A stretch of 64,000 nucleotides of DNA from Anaerovibrio slackiae (GCF_009695585.1 NZ_VUNR01000003.1:123138-187137); one strand, 5' to 3'; shown: positions 35,167-43,986, numbered from the stretch's first letter. The notes: a model not told the origin generated them from the sequence alone. Made by a program: numbers and translations.

Positions 35167-36876
35167 TTATCGGAGGCTGGAGAGCAGCTCGATATAGGCA
35201 TCGGAGTTCAGGGGACGGGAGTAGTGGAAGCCCTGCATGGTATGGCAGCCCATGGTCTGCAGCAGCTCTGCCTGCACCGGAGTTTCCACTCCTTCGGCAA
35301 TTACCTGCATGTTCAGCTTCTTTGCCATATCGATGATTGCCTGCAGGATGATGTCCACCCTGTCATGATTGCCGTGGGCGTAGAGGCGGCGCACATCCAC
35401 CTTGAGCATGTCAATGGTCAGGTCCCGGAGGATGCCCAGGGAGCTGAAGCTGCTGCCAAAATCGTCCAGAATAACGGAGAATCCGCAGCTGTTCAGGCGG
35501 CGCAGTATTTTTGTCAGCTGCTCAGGGGCGTGGTTGTAGGATTTTTCCGTCAGCTCCAGCCACAGCATCCAGGGCTGCAGGTCATACTTTCTCAGCAGCC
35601 GCAGCAGGTAGTCCACAAAGGACATATCATAAAAATTCATGTGGGAAATATTGATGGAGATAGGCTGTATGTCCAGCCCCCAGTCACGCTGGCGGCTGAG
35701 GAAGTGGCATGCCTGCTCCCAGGCAAACCTGTCCACCCTGTTGATAAAACCATTTTTTTCAAAGACGGGAATAAACCTGTCAGGGCTGATAATTCCCTGT
35801 TCCGGATGCTGCCAGCGCAGCAGCGCCTCTGCAGCAATAGGAGCCATGGTTCTGGCTTCCGTGTCTATTTTGTAGATAGGCTGGTATTTAACGAAGAACT
35901 GGCCGTTGTTCAGTGCCGGTTCCATTTCCCTGGCGATAATCTGCTCGTCCATCAGCTTGGTGCGCAGGGCATCATCGTAAAAGGCAAAGCGGCGGGCATG
36001 GGAATTCTTTACCGAGGTCATTGCCATGTGCGCCCTGTCCAGCATCTGGCTGGTAGTCAGGTAGATATTGTCTATCTGATAGACACCGGCAAAAAATGCC
36101 ACTGTGCGGTAAATGGTCAGGGAGTGCATCATGGCATCCAGCCCCTGAATGAGCAAATCCATGTCCAGCATATCCTCAGGCAGCAGTATGGCGAAGGAGT
36201 CAGCCGTCAGGTGGCTGGCAAGCCCTCGCTTGCCCACGATGGTATTGAAGTAGGAGGCGGCAGTCTTGAGGATGGTATCGCCTGTTTCCATGTTGAAAAG
36301 CTCATTGATCAGCTTGAAGCTGGCTATGTTGAGGTAAACGAAGCAATAGCGCGTTTCCGGATTGCCGGATATCTTGTCAGCTGCCTGCTGCAGGAATGCT
36401 TTTTGCGTCAGGAGGCCTGTCATCTGGTCAATGTCCAGAATTTGCTGCATGGCGCTGATTTTTTTGTCCTGGGCCGCCTGCCTCAGCTTGCTGATTTCGT
36501 TTTCGCGCCGTCCCAGTACGTTCTGTACACGGCAGCTGACGATGGACGGATTGTATGGCTTGGTAAGGTAATCGGCTGCGCCCCGTTCCATTGCCATTAC
36601 CTCGCTGTTCACATCGTCGGCAGATGTGGTGACGATCACCGGAATGTCACCGTAGCGCGGATTTGACAGCAGCCATTCCAGTACCTCCATGCCTGTCATG
36701 ACCGGCATCATCAAATCCAGCAGGATGATGTCGATGGGCTGGCTTTTGATGAAGTCCAGTGCTTCCCTGCCGTTTTCCGCCTCGATGATATGGAATTCAT
36801 CCTGAAAAAACTGCATCAGGATGGCGCGGTTGATTTCCATATCGTCAACAATCAGCATTGTTTTTCTGTTTTCCAT
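35167..36876 (-). CDS. Response regulator with degenerate GGDEF and EAL domains
   Basis: About 569 residues. The receiver (residues 5-125) has the acidic pair in MLIVDDMEINRA, the phosphoacceptor Asp in IDIILLDLMMPVMTG and the Lys in YLTKPYNP. The GGDEF domain (~150-310) reads TADSF in place of GGDEF, so cyclase activity is not expected; it may bind GTP. The EAL domain (~325-560) retains AEALLRWQHP, SINISHMNF, WLELTEKS, LDDFGSSFSSL, LKVD and AEGVETPVQ, so c-di-GMP hydrolysis is plausible. It probably links a phosphorelay to motility. The start is ATG at 36876 after a run of G residues. Confidence 0.88.
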   Translation of the reverse strand: MENRKTMLIVDDMEINRAILMQFFQDEFHIIEAENGREALDFIKSQPIDIILLDLMMPVMTGMEVLEWLLSNPRYGDIPVIVTTSADDVNSEVMAMERGAADYLTKPYNPSIVSCRVQNVLGRRENEISKLRQAAQDKKISAMQQILDIDQMTGLLTQKAFLQQAADKISGNPETRYCFVYLNIASFKLINELFNMETGDTILKTAASYFNTIVGKRGLASHLTADSFAILLPEDMLDMDLLIQGLDAMMHSLTIYRTVAFFAGVYQIDNIYLTTSQMLDRAHMAMTSVKNSHARRFAFYDDALRTKLMDEQIIAREMEPALNNGQFFVKYQPIYKIDTEARTMAPIAAEALLRWQHPEQGIISPDRFIPVFEKNGFINRVDRFAWEQACHFLSRQRDWGLDIQPISINISHMNFYDMSFVDYLLRLLRKYDLQPWMLWLELTEKSYNHAPEQLTKILRRLNSCGFSVILDDFGSSFSSLGILRDLTIDMLKVDVRRLYAHGNHDRVDIILQAIIDMAKKLNMQVIAEGVETPVQAELLQTMGCHTMQGFHYSRPLNSDAYIELLSSLR

Positions 36877-36965
36877 TGAGCATACCCCCCTATTAGCCCT
36901 TTCTCCCCAAATTATATATAATATTTCTGCAAAAAAACTCGAAATCCTTCTTCCCATGAAATAAA

Positions 36966-37222
36966 TTTCAGTTTATCGTCGTGCCGGTTTGTTACTTCGT
37001 GCACATACTGACTGAAATGTTTTGACAGTTCGTGGACTCTGTTCAGACATTTTAAAGGGACAGGTAGCGGCAGTACCCATAGAAAACTCGCTCTCGCTCT
37101 TAGCACAGCCTCGCGCTTCTAAGCTCCTGCGTCGCTTACGCTCGCACTCGCTAAGAAGCGAGGCTGCACTCAAGGTTTTCTTTGGGTACATGCCGCACCT
37201 GTCCCTCTTTGTGTCTGAACAG
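36966..37222 (+). repeat. Palindromic repeat element, copy A
   Basis: A 257-bp element. The left part begins TTTCAGTTTATCGTCGTG. The core 37039-37222 is bounded by CTGTTCAGAC and its exact complement GTCTGAACAG. Inside, nested arms pair: AGGGACAGGT/ACCTGTCCCT, GTACCCATAGAAAAC/GTTTTCTTTGGGTAC and CAGCCTCGCGCTTCT/AGAAGCGAGGCTG. It would form a long cruciform or RNA hairpin. Open frames inside it are by-products of the palindrome. It lies in the divergent gap between the EAL regulator and the restriction-modification gene. Confidence 0.85.
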
Positions 37223-37413
37223 ATATGCACATAATAATCCAACTGTATTTAATTAGTATGCAACTGTAGCAACTAATTCTGACTTTACGAGCAAGCCTGA
37301 AAAGGGGGAGCTGGGAGGCTGGCGAGACCTGTTACTGCCGACCGCTGTATAAGCTGAAATCTGTTAGCGATGGGTTGCTGAAAACTGATATAGCCAGCCG
37401 ATGTATAAAATGC

Positions 37414-37442
37414 TTGCTACTGTCTTGCTTGCTTGTTACAAT
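37414..37442 (+). promoter_or_regulatory. Probable promoter of the restriction-modification gene
   Basis: TTGCTA (37414-37419), 17-base spacer, TACAAT (37437-37442), 43 bases before the ATG. The rest of 37223-37413 shows no gene. Confidence 0.5.
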
Positions 37443-37484
37443 GATAGCAGAAGACATTATGTGCATGTTGTGAGGGTGGTTTGA

Positions 37485-40280
37485 ATGACGGAAAACGAGC
37501 AGAGGGAAGCGGCAAAGGCATTTGCGGAAAAATGGCAGGGCAAGGGCTATGAAAAGGGCGAAACGCAAAAATTCTGGCTGGAGCTTATCAGTACAGTCTA
37601 TGGGGTAAAAGCTCCTGTAGATTATATGAATTTTGAAGTGCAGATACAGTTGTCCAACGTAAGCTTTATCGATGTGTATATCCCCTCCACCAAGGTTATC
37701 ATTGAGCAGAAAAGCCTAGGAAAAGATTTGACCAAGGGCATTAAGCAGTCCGATGGCACATGGCTGACACCTATGCAGCAGATGATACGCTATGCCAATG
37801 CCATGAACTATGACGAAATGCCCCGCTGGGGTATCTCCTGCAACTTTCAGGAGTTTATGATTTTTGATTTCAACAACAAGCACAGCGAGCCGGAGCGTAT
37901 CAGGCTGGCAGATTTACCTGATGAATTTCATCGCCTTGACTTTCTCGTTGCCAAGGAAAATGTCCATATACGGAAAGAAGTGGAAATATCTGTTGAGGCA
38001 GGCAAGCTGGTGGGCAGGATATACGATTATATTGCTGCCAGATACAACAGCCTGACACCGGAAGTTTTGCAAAGCCTCAACAAGCTGTGCGTGAGGCTGA
38101 TATTCTGTATGTATGCCGAGGATGCAGGGATTTTCCAGCACAATCAGTTCTACAATTACATGAAGAATTTCCCTGCCAAGTTCTTCCGCACTTCCCTTGT
38201 GGAATTATTTCACGTTTTGAACACGCCAATCAGTGAACGTGATGAATATCTTGACGATGAGCTGGCTGCTTTTCCTTATGTCAATGGCGGTCTTTTTGAT
38301 GGCGAGATAGAAATTCCCAAGTTTGATGAGCGTACCGTAGAGATCATACTGGAAGAAGCCTCTCTCAGCTTTAGCTGGCGCGACATCAGCCCCACTATCT
38401 TCGGGGCGGTATTTGAAAGCACCCTGTCTGCCAAAACCAGGCGCAGTGGCGGTATGCACTACACCAGCATCGAAAACATACACAAAGTTATCGATCCGCT
38501 GTTTCTGGATGACCTGGCAGAGGAATTGGAAGCCATTCTTTCTATCCCCCAGGTAAAGCAGAGGAACAGCAAATTGGCGGCCTATCAGGACAAGCTGGCA
38601 GGGCTTACCTTCTTTGATCCAGCCTGTGGCAGCGGCAACTTCCTGACGGAAACCTATATTGCCTTGCGAAGGCTGGAAAACAGAGTGATTCAGTCCATGC
38701 TGGGGGAGCAGATTGTCCTTGGTGACATAGCTAACCCAATCAAGGTGTCCATTCATCAGTTCTACGGCATTGAAATCAACGACTTTGCAGTGTCCGTAGC
38801 CAAAACAGCCCTGTGGATAGCGGAATACCAGATGATGGTGGAAACCCAGGGCATCGTCAACATGAATCTGGACTTCTTGCCCCTCAAGAGCTACTCAAAT
38901 ATCGTAGAGGGCAACGCCCTGCGGCTTGACTGGAACAGTGTTATATCGCCTGACAAATTGCATTATATTATGGGCAATCCGCCATTCCTTGGTTATTCCA
39001 TGCAGGATAAGTCCCAAAAGGCAGATATATTATCAGTATATGTAGACGAAAAAGGGAAATCATACAAAACAGCAGGAAAAATAGATTATGTAGCTGGCTG
39101 GTATTTCAAGGCAGCAGAAATGATGCAAAACACTTTCATTCGCACAGCCTTTGTATCAACTAACAGCATCTGCCAGGGGGAGCAGGTGGCATCCGTATGG
39201 AAGCCGCTTTACGAGCGTTTTGGCATACACATTGACTTTGCCTGGCGGACATTCAAGTGGGCTAGTGAGTCATTTGAACAGGCAGCTGTTCATGTTATCA
39301 TTGTAGGAACAAGTTGTAATAATTTTTCTCAGAAATTCATAATAGAAAATGAACGAAAGATTATAGCGGAGAATATCAGTCCTTATTTGTTGGATTCACC
39401 AAATATATTTATAGAAACACGGAAAAAAACATTATGTGCAGTACCTGAAATGGTTACTGGCAATAGACCGGCTGACGGCGGTCATCTTATAATAGAAGCA
39501 GAAGATTATGATTCTTTTGTAAAAAAAGAACCATCAGCGAAGCAATATATTAAAAAATTGACTGGTTCAGCGGAGTATATAAATAACAAAAAGAGGTATT
39601 GCTTGTGGCTGGTTGGTGTAAGTCCGGCAGAATTACGCAAAATGCCAGAGGTAATTAAACGCGTAGAGCTATGCCGTGAAGCACGTCTTGGCGGTGCTCC
39701 CGACAGGCAAAAGCTGGCAGATACGCCTACTTTATTTAGAGAAACTAAAAATCCTGATACGTTTATAATCATTCCAGAAGTCTCTTCTGAACAAAGAAAA
39801 TACATTCCGTTAGGATTTTTAAAATCTGATGTTATCTGTACAAACTTAGCAAAAATGATACCGAATGCTTCTGTATATGATTTTGGCATTTTGACATCTA
39901 ATGTTCATAATTATTGGATGCGGATAGTATGTGGTAGACTAAAAAGTGATTATAGATATTCTAACACATTGGTTTATAACAACTTTCCGTGGTGCAATCC
40001 TACAGAGGCGCAAAAGAAGAAAATAGAAAGGACTGCTAAGAGCATATTAGATGCCAGGGCACTGTACCCTGATTGCAGCCTGGCTGACTTGTATGATGAT
40101 CTGACGATGCCGCCGGAGTTGAGAAAAGCCCACGTTGCCAATGACATGGCGGTAATGGAAGCCTATGGCTTTTTTATGGAGCCTACACCGGAGCATCCGT
40201 CAAAATGGTACAGCCCATCGGAAACAGTGGCAGCTTTGATGAAGATGTATCAGGAACTGACTGAAAAAAGCAACGGTTAA
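37485..40280 (+). CDS. Single-chain restriction-modification enzyme, MmeI-like (type IIL/IIG)
   Basis: 931 residues, close to MmeI's size. An N-terminal nuclease motif FIDVYIPSTKVIIEQKS gives a D-x10-ExK arrangement near residues 64-77. A helical region follows. Then comes an adenine-methyltransferase core with motif I FFDPACGSGNFLTE (~380) and motif IV IMGNPPFLGY (~497). Residues ~600-850 would be target recognition; their DNA (about 39300-40000) is clearly more AT-rich than the rest. One polypeptide both methylates and cuts a specific sequence, a phage-defence role. GAGGGTGG precedes the ATG. A terminator lies about 210 bases downstream and inverted repeat elements flank the locus. Confidence 0.87.
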   Translation: MTENEQREAAKAFAEKWQGKGYEKGETQKFWLELISTVYGVKAPVDYMNFEVQIQLSNVSFIDVYIPSTKVIIEQKSLGKDLTKGIKQSDGTWLTPMQQMIRYANAMNYDEMPRWGISCNFQEFMIFDFNNKHSEPERIRLADLPDEFHRLDFLVAKENVHIRKEVEISVEAGKLVGRIYDYIAARYNSLTPEVLQSLNKLCVRLIFCMYAEDAGIFQHNQFYNYMKNFPAKFFRTSLVELFHVLNTPISERDEYLDDELAAFPYVNGGLFDGEIEIPKFDERTVEIILEEASLSFSWRDISPTIFGAVFESTLSAKTRRSGGMHYTSIENIHKVIDPLFLDDLAEELEAILSIPQVKQRNSKLAAYQDKLAGLTFFDPACGSGNFLTETYIALRRLENRVIQSMLGEQIVLGDIANPIKVSIHQFYGIEINDFAVSVAKTALWIAEYQMMVETQGIVNMNLDFLPLKSYSNIVEGNALRLDWNSVISPDKLHYIMGNPPFLGYSMQDKSQKADILSVYVDEKGKSYKTAGKIDYVAGWYFKAAEMMQNTFIRTAFVSTNSICQGEQVASVWKPLYERFGIHIDFAWRTFKWASESFEQAAVHVIIVGTSCNNFSQKFIIENERKIIAENISPYLLDSPNIFIETRKKTLCAVPEMVTGNRPADGGHLIIEAEDYDSFVKKEPSAKQYIKKLTGSAEYINNKKRYCLWLVGVSPAELRKMPEVIKRVELCREARLGGAPDRQKLADTPTLFRETKNPDTFIIIPEVSSEQRKYIPLGFLKSDVICTNLAKMIPNASVYDFGILTSNVHNYWMRIVCGRLKSDYRYSNTLVYNNFPWCNPTEAQKKKIERTAKSILDARALYPDCSLADLYDDLTMPPELRKAHVANDMAVMEAYGFFMEPTPEHPSKWYSPSETVAALMKMYQELTEKSNG

Positions 40281-40302
40281 AAACATCAATTTATGGGCTT
40301 TC

Positions 40303-40358
40303 ACGTAGCACTAAATGCTATCAGACTGCTACAGGAACTGCTACCAGAAGTGCTACGT
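40303..40358. repeat. 12-bp tandem repeats enclosed by a 10-bp inverted repeat
   Basis: ACGTAGCACT at 40303-40312 is complemented exactly by AGTGCTACGT at 40349-40358. Between and into the right arm run 12-base units built on GCTAC: GACTGCTACAGG, AACTGCTACCAG, AAGTGCTACGTC, with a weaker fourth unit before. It sits 20 bases after the restriction-modification stop. No T run follows, so it is not a standard terminator. Confidence 0.7.
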
Positions 40359-40488
40359 CCTATAATATATATAAGATAAAGATAAATGCATAAGACGAAT
40401 TATAAAAATTTTTTCTGCTCACCTGTCACAAATAGGTCAGTATAAAAATTGCTGCTGTCAAAAAATGCAGTAAAAAATTTTTTCTCAC

Positions 40489-40537
40489 GCCAGCTTATTG
40501 CCGCCCTCAATAGCGGCAATAAGGCTGGTGCTTTTTT
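40489..40537 (+). terminator. Plus-strand terminator downstream of the restriction-modification gene
   Basis: Stem GCCAGC-TTATTGCCGC/GCGGCAATAA-GCTGG with a single bulged G, 8-base loop, then six T residues at 40532-40537. It probably ends the restriction-modification mRNA, or a small RNA starting in 40281-40480. Confidence 0.85.
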
Positions 40538-40582
40538 CTTGCAGGTTGACTTGATGAAAAAAATGCTGTAAAATGAAAACAT

Positions 40583-40613
40583 AAAAAAAGAGCGAACCAC
40601 AACGATGGCTCGC
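40583..40613 (-). terminator. Minus-strand terminator of the structured transcription unit
   Basis: Read on the minus strand: GCGAGCC, 8-base loop, GGTTCGC (one mismatch), then TCTTTTTTT. It faces the plus-strand terminator at 40489-40537. Confidence 0.8.
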
Positions 40614-40766
40614 CGCTATAGGTTTTTGGTGAATGTTTAATTCGACCATACACCAGTGTGGACGACACTGATGGTCACAACATCTACGAAGAAGTCATCC
40701 AGGCACGGATGGCTTTTTTCGTGCAGTAAAACTGCTAGAAGATGTGGTCGATATGTGACTTATATC

Positions 40767-40919
40767 TCAATGCCGAAACATCAAAATTAGTTCGCCTGTG
40801 ATTGTTAGCTTGCACAACAGCACCAAGCCCGTCACCACAACTAATGTGATTAGGGGGATGAGTGCACGAATTGCTTCAGCTAATGCCTTATCACAGGCGC
40901 TTCCCTTTTCAGGGAACAC
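40767..40919 (-). CDS. Possible 50-residue hydrophobic peptide within the structured unit
   Basis: GTG start at 40919, with a weak AAGG ten bases earlier. The peptide has one strong membrane segment (ALIPLITLVVVTGLVLLCKL) after a short soluble stretch. A 41-codon open frame (ATG 41047, stop 40922) ends two bases before it, so the two could be coupled. Size and hydrophobicity resemble type I toxin peptides, but the same bases also form the CGCCTGTGAT long stem, so coding is unproven. Confidence 0.3.
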   Translation of the reverse strand: MFPEKGSACDKALAEAIRALIPLITLVVVTGLVLLCKLTITGELILMFRH

Positions 40920-41086
40920 TATTATCGTACCTTAGATAACATAGCCATGCTATCACGCTCTCTGCGGTGAAAAACTGCCTGAGCAGAACCCACCGCCTTA
41001 TTTATAGAGCGACCATCATTCCGTATCATTGATAACGGTATTTTCATACCGCGTCCGCCCTGCAGGCATAATCCTGCAACACTTGT

Positions 41087-41115
41087 ATTGTATCATATTT
41101 ACAATAAAAATACAA
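41087..41115 (-). promoter_or_regulatory. Minus-strand promoter of the structured unit
   Basis: Minus-strand TTGTAT (41115-41110), 17-base spacer, TACAAT (41092-41087). Transcription would start near 41080, exactly at the first hairpin. Confidence 0.6.
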
Positions 41116-41270
41116 TATATAGGTTCTGTAAAGTTGCTAAGTTACCTTGCAAATATCTGGCAGTTACAGGTTTCGTCAGCCACTTCGCCCCTTTATTTCA
41201 GTTTACTCGTAAAGCTGTATGCACCACTATGGTAACATATAGCAAGTGGCGTTTTATCATTTTGTTGTAT

Positions 41271-41528
41271 CTGTTCAGACAAAGAAAGGGATGAGTGAGG
41301 ACAGTACCCATAGAAAACCTTTGTTGTGCCTCGGTGCTTAACAATACGCGAGCCGTAGGCGAAGCGTGAGTTTAGCATCCGCTAGGCACAACTAGGAGCG
41401 AGAGCGTGTTTTCTATGGGTAGCTGTCCCGCTCAGCCCATTTTTATAGTCTGAACAGAGTGCACGAACCAAAAAAACTCCTCCGTTAATGTTCCCAAAGC
41501 CTCATACCTTCACGACGATAAACTGAAA
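41271..41528 (-). repeat. Palindromic repeat element, copy B (inverted relative to copy A)
   Basis: A 258-bp copy in reverse orientation: the TTTCAGTTTATCGTCGTG end is at the right (41528) and the CTGTTCAGAC/GTCTGAACAG core spans 41271-41457. It shares ACCCATAGAAAAC, GAAAACACGCTCTCGCTC (complement strand), GTGCCTNG/CNAGGCAC arms and GGAACATTAACGG with the other copies. The following 262 bases to sucC are AT-rich with no gene seen. Confidence 0.85.
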
Positions 41529-41790
41529 CATCCAAATTTGTTGTACAAATAAAATAGTACCCGAAAATACAACTAATATCCATCAAGAAAATACAAGATA
41601 AAACAGAAAAGATTGTGACGCGAAAGAATAAACACAAAAAACAAAAGAATAAATGCAATTGAAATTATGTCAATTATAATGGGAAAAAATAAACAATTGT
41701 ACAAATATGAAACTTCTATGGACAGATAAAGAAAAAAGCGATAAAATATGTACATAAACATTTTGTATACAAATTAGGAGGGCAGATCGA

Positions 41791-42993
41791 ATGAATATTC
41801 ATGAGTATCAGAGTAAGCAGGTACTGAAATCTTTCGGTGTAAACGTTCCAAACGGCATTCCGGCATTTACCGTTGAGGAAGCTGTTGAGGCTGCAAAAAA
41901 GCTTGATTCCAAGGTGACTGTAGTAAAGGCACAGATCCACGCAGGCGGCCGCGGCAAGGCTGGCGGCGTAAAGATTGCCAAGTCCCTGGACGAGGTTAAG
42001 GAGTATGCAACGGAGCTCCTGGGCAAGGTGCTGGTTACCCATCAGACCGGTCCGGAGGGCAAAAAGGTTGGACGACTTCTCATTGAGGAAGGCTCCAACA
42101 TCGCCAAGGAGTATTATCTGAGCTTTGTAAATGACCGCAATACTGCAAAGATCGTGATGATTGGCTCCGAGGAAGGTGGCATGGAGATCGAGAAGGTTGC
42201 TGCCGAAAACCCTGAGAAGATTATCAAGGAGTACATTGATATTTCTGTCGGCCTGCTGCCATTCCAGGCAACCCGCATGGCTTACAAGATGAATTTCAAG
42301 CCTGAGGTTATCCGCAAGGCTACCGCTACCATGATGAAGCTGTACGAAGCCTTCATCGGCAAGGATTGCAGCCAGGTTGAGATCAACCCTCTGGTTGTAA
42401 CTGCCGAGGACGATGTGATCTGCCTGGATGCCAAGCTGAACTTTGATGACAGCGGCCTGTTCCGTCATCCTGACATCGTTGAGCTCCGGGACAAGACCGA
42501 GGAGGACCCGAAGGAGCTGTGGGCTGCTGAGGAAGGCCTGAACTATGTAAATCTGGGCGGCGATGTGGCATGTATGGTAAACGGTGCCGGCCTTGCCATG
42601 GCTACTGTTGATATTCTGAAGTACTATGGCGGCAATCCTGCCAACTTCCTGGATGTAGGCGGCAGCTCCACTCCTGAGAAGATTGCCACCGCATTTGAGA
42701 TTATGCTGGACGGCGGCCAGGCAAAGGGTATTTTCGTAAATATCTTCGGCGGCATCAACCGTTGCGATGTCATTGCCGAGGGCATCCAGAAGGCTGCTCA
42801 GATTATTGCTGAGAAGACCGGCAGTGATGGTATTCCTGTTCCTGTAGTAGTTCGTCTTGAGGGCACCAAGGTAGAAGAAGGCCGCAAGATTCTCACTGAC
42901 AACCCTGTAAAGAACGTAATCATGGCTCCGACCATGGAGGGTGGTGCAGAGAAGATCGTTGCCCTTGTTAAAGAGGCAGAGAAGAACGCTTAA
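41791..42993 (+). CDS. sucC: Succinyl-CoA synthetase beta subunit (ADP-forming type)
   Basis: 400 residues: the ATP-grasp N-terminus [51 protein letters not shown] and the C-terminal CoA-ligase segment [14 protein letters not shown] with [18 protein letters not shown]. With SucD it interconverts succinate and succinyl-CoA with nucleotide cost or gain; in succinate/propionate-forming Negativicutes it can work in either direction. TTAGGAGGGCAGATCG precedes the ATG. Strong codon bias suggests high expression. Confidence 0.95.
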   Translation: MNIHEYQSKQVLKSFGVNVPNGIPAFTVEEAVEAAKKLDSKVTVVKAQIHAGGRGKAGGVKIAKSLDEVKEYATELLGKVLVTHQTGPEGKKVGRLLIEEGSNIAKEYYLSFVNDRNTAKIVMIGSEEGGMEIEKVAAENPEKIIKEYIDISVGLLPFQATRMAYKMNFKPEVIRKATATMMKLYEAFIGKDCSQVEINPLVVTAEDDVICLDAKLNFDDSGLFRHPDIVELRDKTEEDPKELWAAEEGLNYVNLGGDVACMVNGAGLAMATVDILKYYGGNPANFLDVGGSSTPEKIATAFEIMLDGGQAKGIFVNIFGGINRCDVIAEGIQKAAQIIAEKTGSDGIPVPVVVRLEGTKVEEGRKILTDNPVKNVIMAPTMEGGAEKIVALVKEAEKNA

Positions 42994-43013
42994 GGATAAG
43001 GAGGATTGCAAAA

Positions 43014-43919
43014 ATGAGTATTATTTTAAATAAAGATACAAAAGTTATCGTACAGGGTATTACCGGCAAGACTGCAATGTTCCACACCAAGCAGATGCTG
43101 GAATACGGTACCAAGATTGTTGCCGGTGTAACTCCGGGCAAGGCTGGCCAGGTAGTAGAGGGCGTGCCTGTATTCAACACCGTACAGGATGCTGTTGAGG
43201 CTACCGGCGCTACCGCTTCCGTAGTATTCGTACCGCCTCGCTTCGCTGCTGACTCCATCATGGAGGGCGTTGAGGCAGGCCTGGATCTGGTAGTCTGCAT
43301 CACCGAGCATGTGCCTGTTGAGGATATGATCAAGGTTCGTGCTTACATGGCTGGCAAGAAGACCCGCCTGATCGGCCCTAACTGCCCTGGTATCCTGACC
43401 GTAGACGAGGCAAAGCTGGGCATTATCCCTGGCTACATCTACAAGAAGGGCCATGTAGGCGTTATTTCCCGCTCCGGCACCCTGACCTATGAGGCTTCCT
43501 TCCAGCTGTCCCAGGCAGGCCTTGGCCAGACCACTGCTGTAGGTATCGGCGGCGACCCTGTAAAGGGTACTGACTTCATCGATGCACTGAAGCTCTTTAA
43601 GGATGATGATGATACCCTGGCTCTCATCATGATCGGTGAGATCGGCGGTACTGCCGAGGAAGATGCTGCCAAGTGGATTGCTGAGAACATGCCAAATAAG
43701 CCTGTTGTAGGCTTCATTGCAGGTACTCAGGCGCCTCCGGGCAAGCGCATGGGCCATGCCGGTGCTATTATTGCAGGCGGCAAGGGCACTGCTGCTGACA
43801 AGATCAAGGCTCTGAATGCTGTAGGCATTCCGGTGGCTGAGAACGTAGCCCAGATTGGCGAGACCATGGTTAAGCTCCTGAAGGAGAAGGGCATTTATGA
43901 CAAGTGCCATACCTGCTGA
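43014..43919 (+). CDS. sucD: Succinyl-CoA synthetase alpha subunit
   Basis: 301 residues: [56 protein letters not shown] and the phosphohistidine loop [21 protein letters not shown]. It forms the phosphorylated subunit of the SucCD complex. GGAGG sits 12 bases before the ATG, 20 bases after sucC. A terminator follows. Confidence 0.95.
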   Translation: MSIILNKDTKVIVQGITGKTAMFHTKQMLEYGTKIVAGVTPGKAGQVVEGVPVFNTVQDAVEATGATASVVFVPPRFAADSIMEGVEAGLDLVVCITEHVPVEDMIKVRAYMAGKKTRLIGPNCPGILTVDEAKLGIIPGYIYKKGHVGVISRSGTLTYEASFQLSQAGLGQTTAVGIGGDPVKGTDFIDALKLFKDDDDTLALIMIGEIGGTAEEDAAKWIAENMPNKPVVGFIAGTQAPPGKRMGHAGAIIAGGKGTAADKIKALNAVGIPVAENVAQIGETMVKLLKEKGIYDKCHTC

Positions 43920-43954
43920 TTTGTATAACAAATAGTATATTGTGCGTAAATTTT

Positions 43955-43986
43955 TGGGGTGCTGCTGCGGCGGCATCCCAATTTTT
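43955..43986 (+). terminator. Terminator after sucD
   Basis: Stem TGGGGTGCTGC/GCGGCATCCCA with two wobble pairs around a short loop, followed by ATTTTTATC. Confidence 0.75.

Larger units (their letters stand above)
40583..41080 (-). ncRNA. Candidate ~500-nt structured RNA, possibly with two tiny ORFs
   Basis: Bounded by a promoter (41087-41115) and an intrinsic terminator on the minus strand. In transcript order it can form these hairpins: TGCAGG/CCTGCA (41078-41061); CGGTAT-GAAA-ATACCG (41051-41036); CGCTCT/AGAGCG enclosing GCGGTG/CACCGC and CTGC/GCAG (41011-40956); TTCCCT-GAAA-AGGGAA (40916-40901); CGCCTGTGAT/ATCACAGGCG (40899-40793) enclosing TTAGCT/AGCTAA; GCAGT/ACTGC (40735-40723); CATCC/GGATG (40711-40696); GACCAT-CAGTGT/ACACTG-ATGGTC (40676-40644). 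Two stems are capped by GAAA tetraloops, typical of folded RNAs. I do not recognise the family. Two short open frames overlap it (41047-40922 and 40919-40767), so a small-protein mRNA remains possible. Confidence 0.55.

Noticed and set aside
36966..37222. CRISPR array or integrated tRNA-derived element
   Set aside because: There is one large palindrome, not short repeats with unique spacers, and no tRNA-like T-loop or CCA end.
37022..37234. Small open frame inside repeat copy A with a counterpart in copy B (shared KVFxGYxPH-type string)
   Set aside because: The similarity comes from the shared palindromic DNA, the frames sit on opposite arms in different copies, and no ribosome site fits.
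40400..40600. 66-codon minus-strand open frame between the two convergent terminators
   Set aside because: It runs through both terminator stems and the A/T tracts, giving a Phe/Lys-rich translation with no ribosome site.
41029..41294. Overlapping ~68-codon plus-strand open frames before repeat copy B
   Set aside because: They cross the minus-strand promoter and 5' end of the structured unit, have no ribosome sites and no recognisable protein features.
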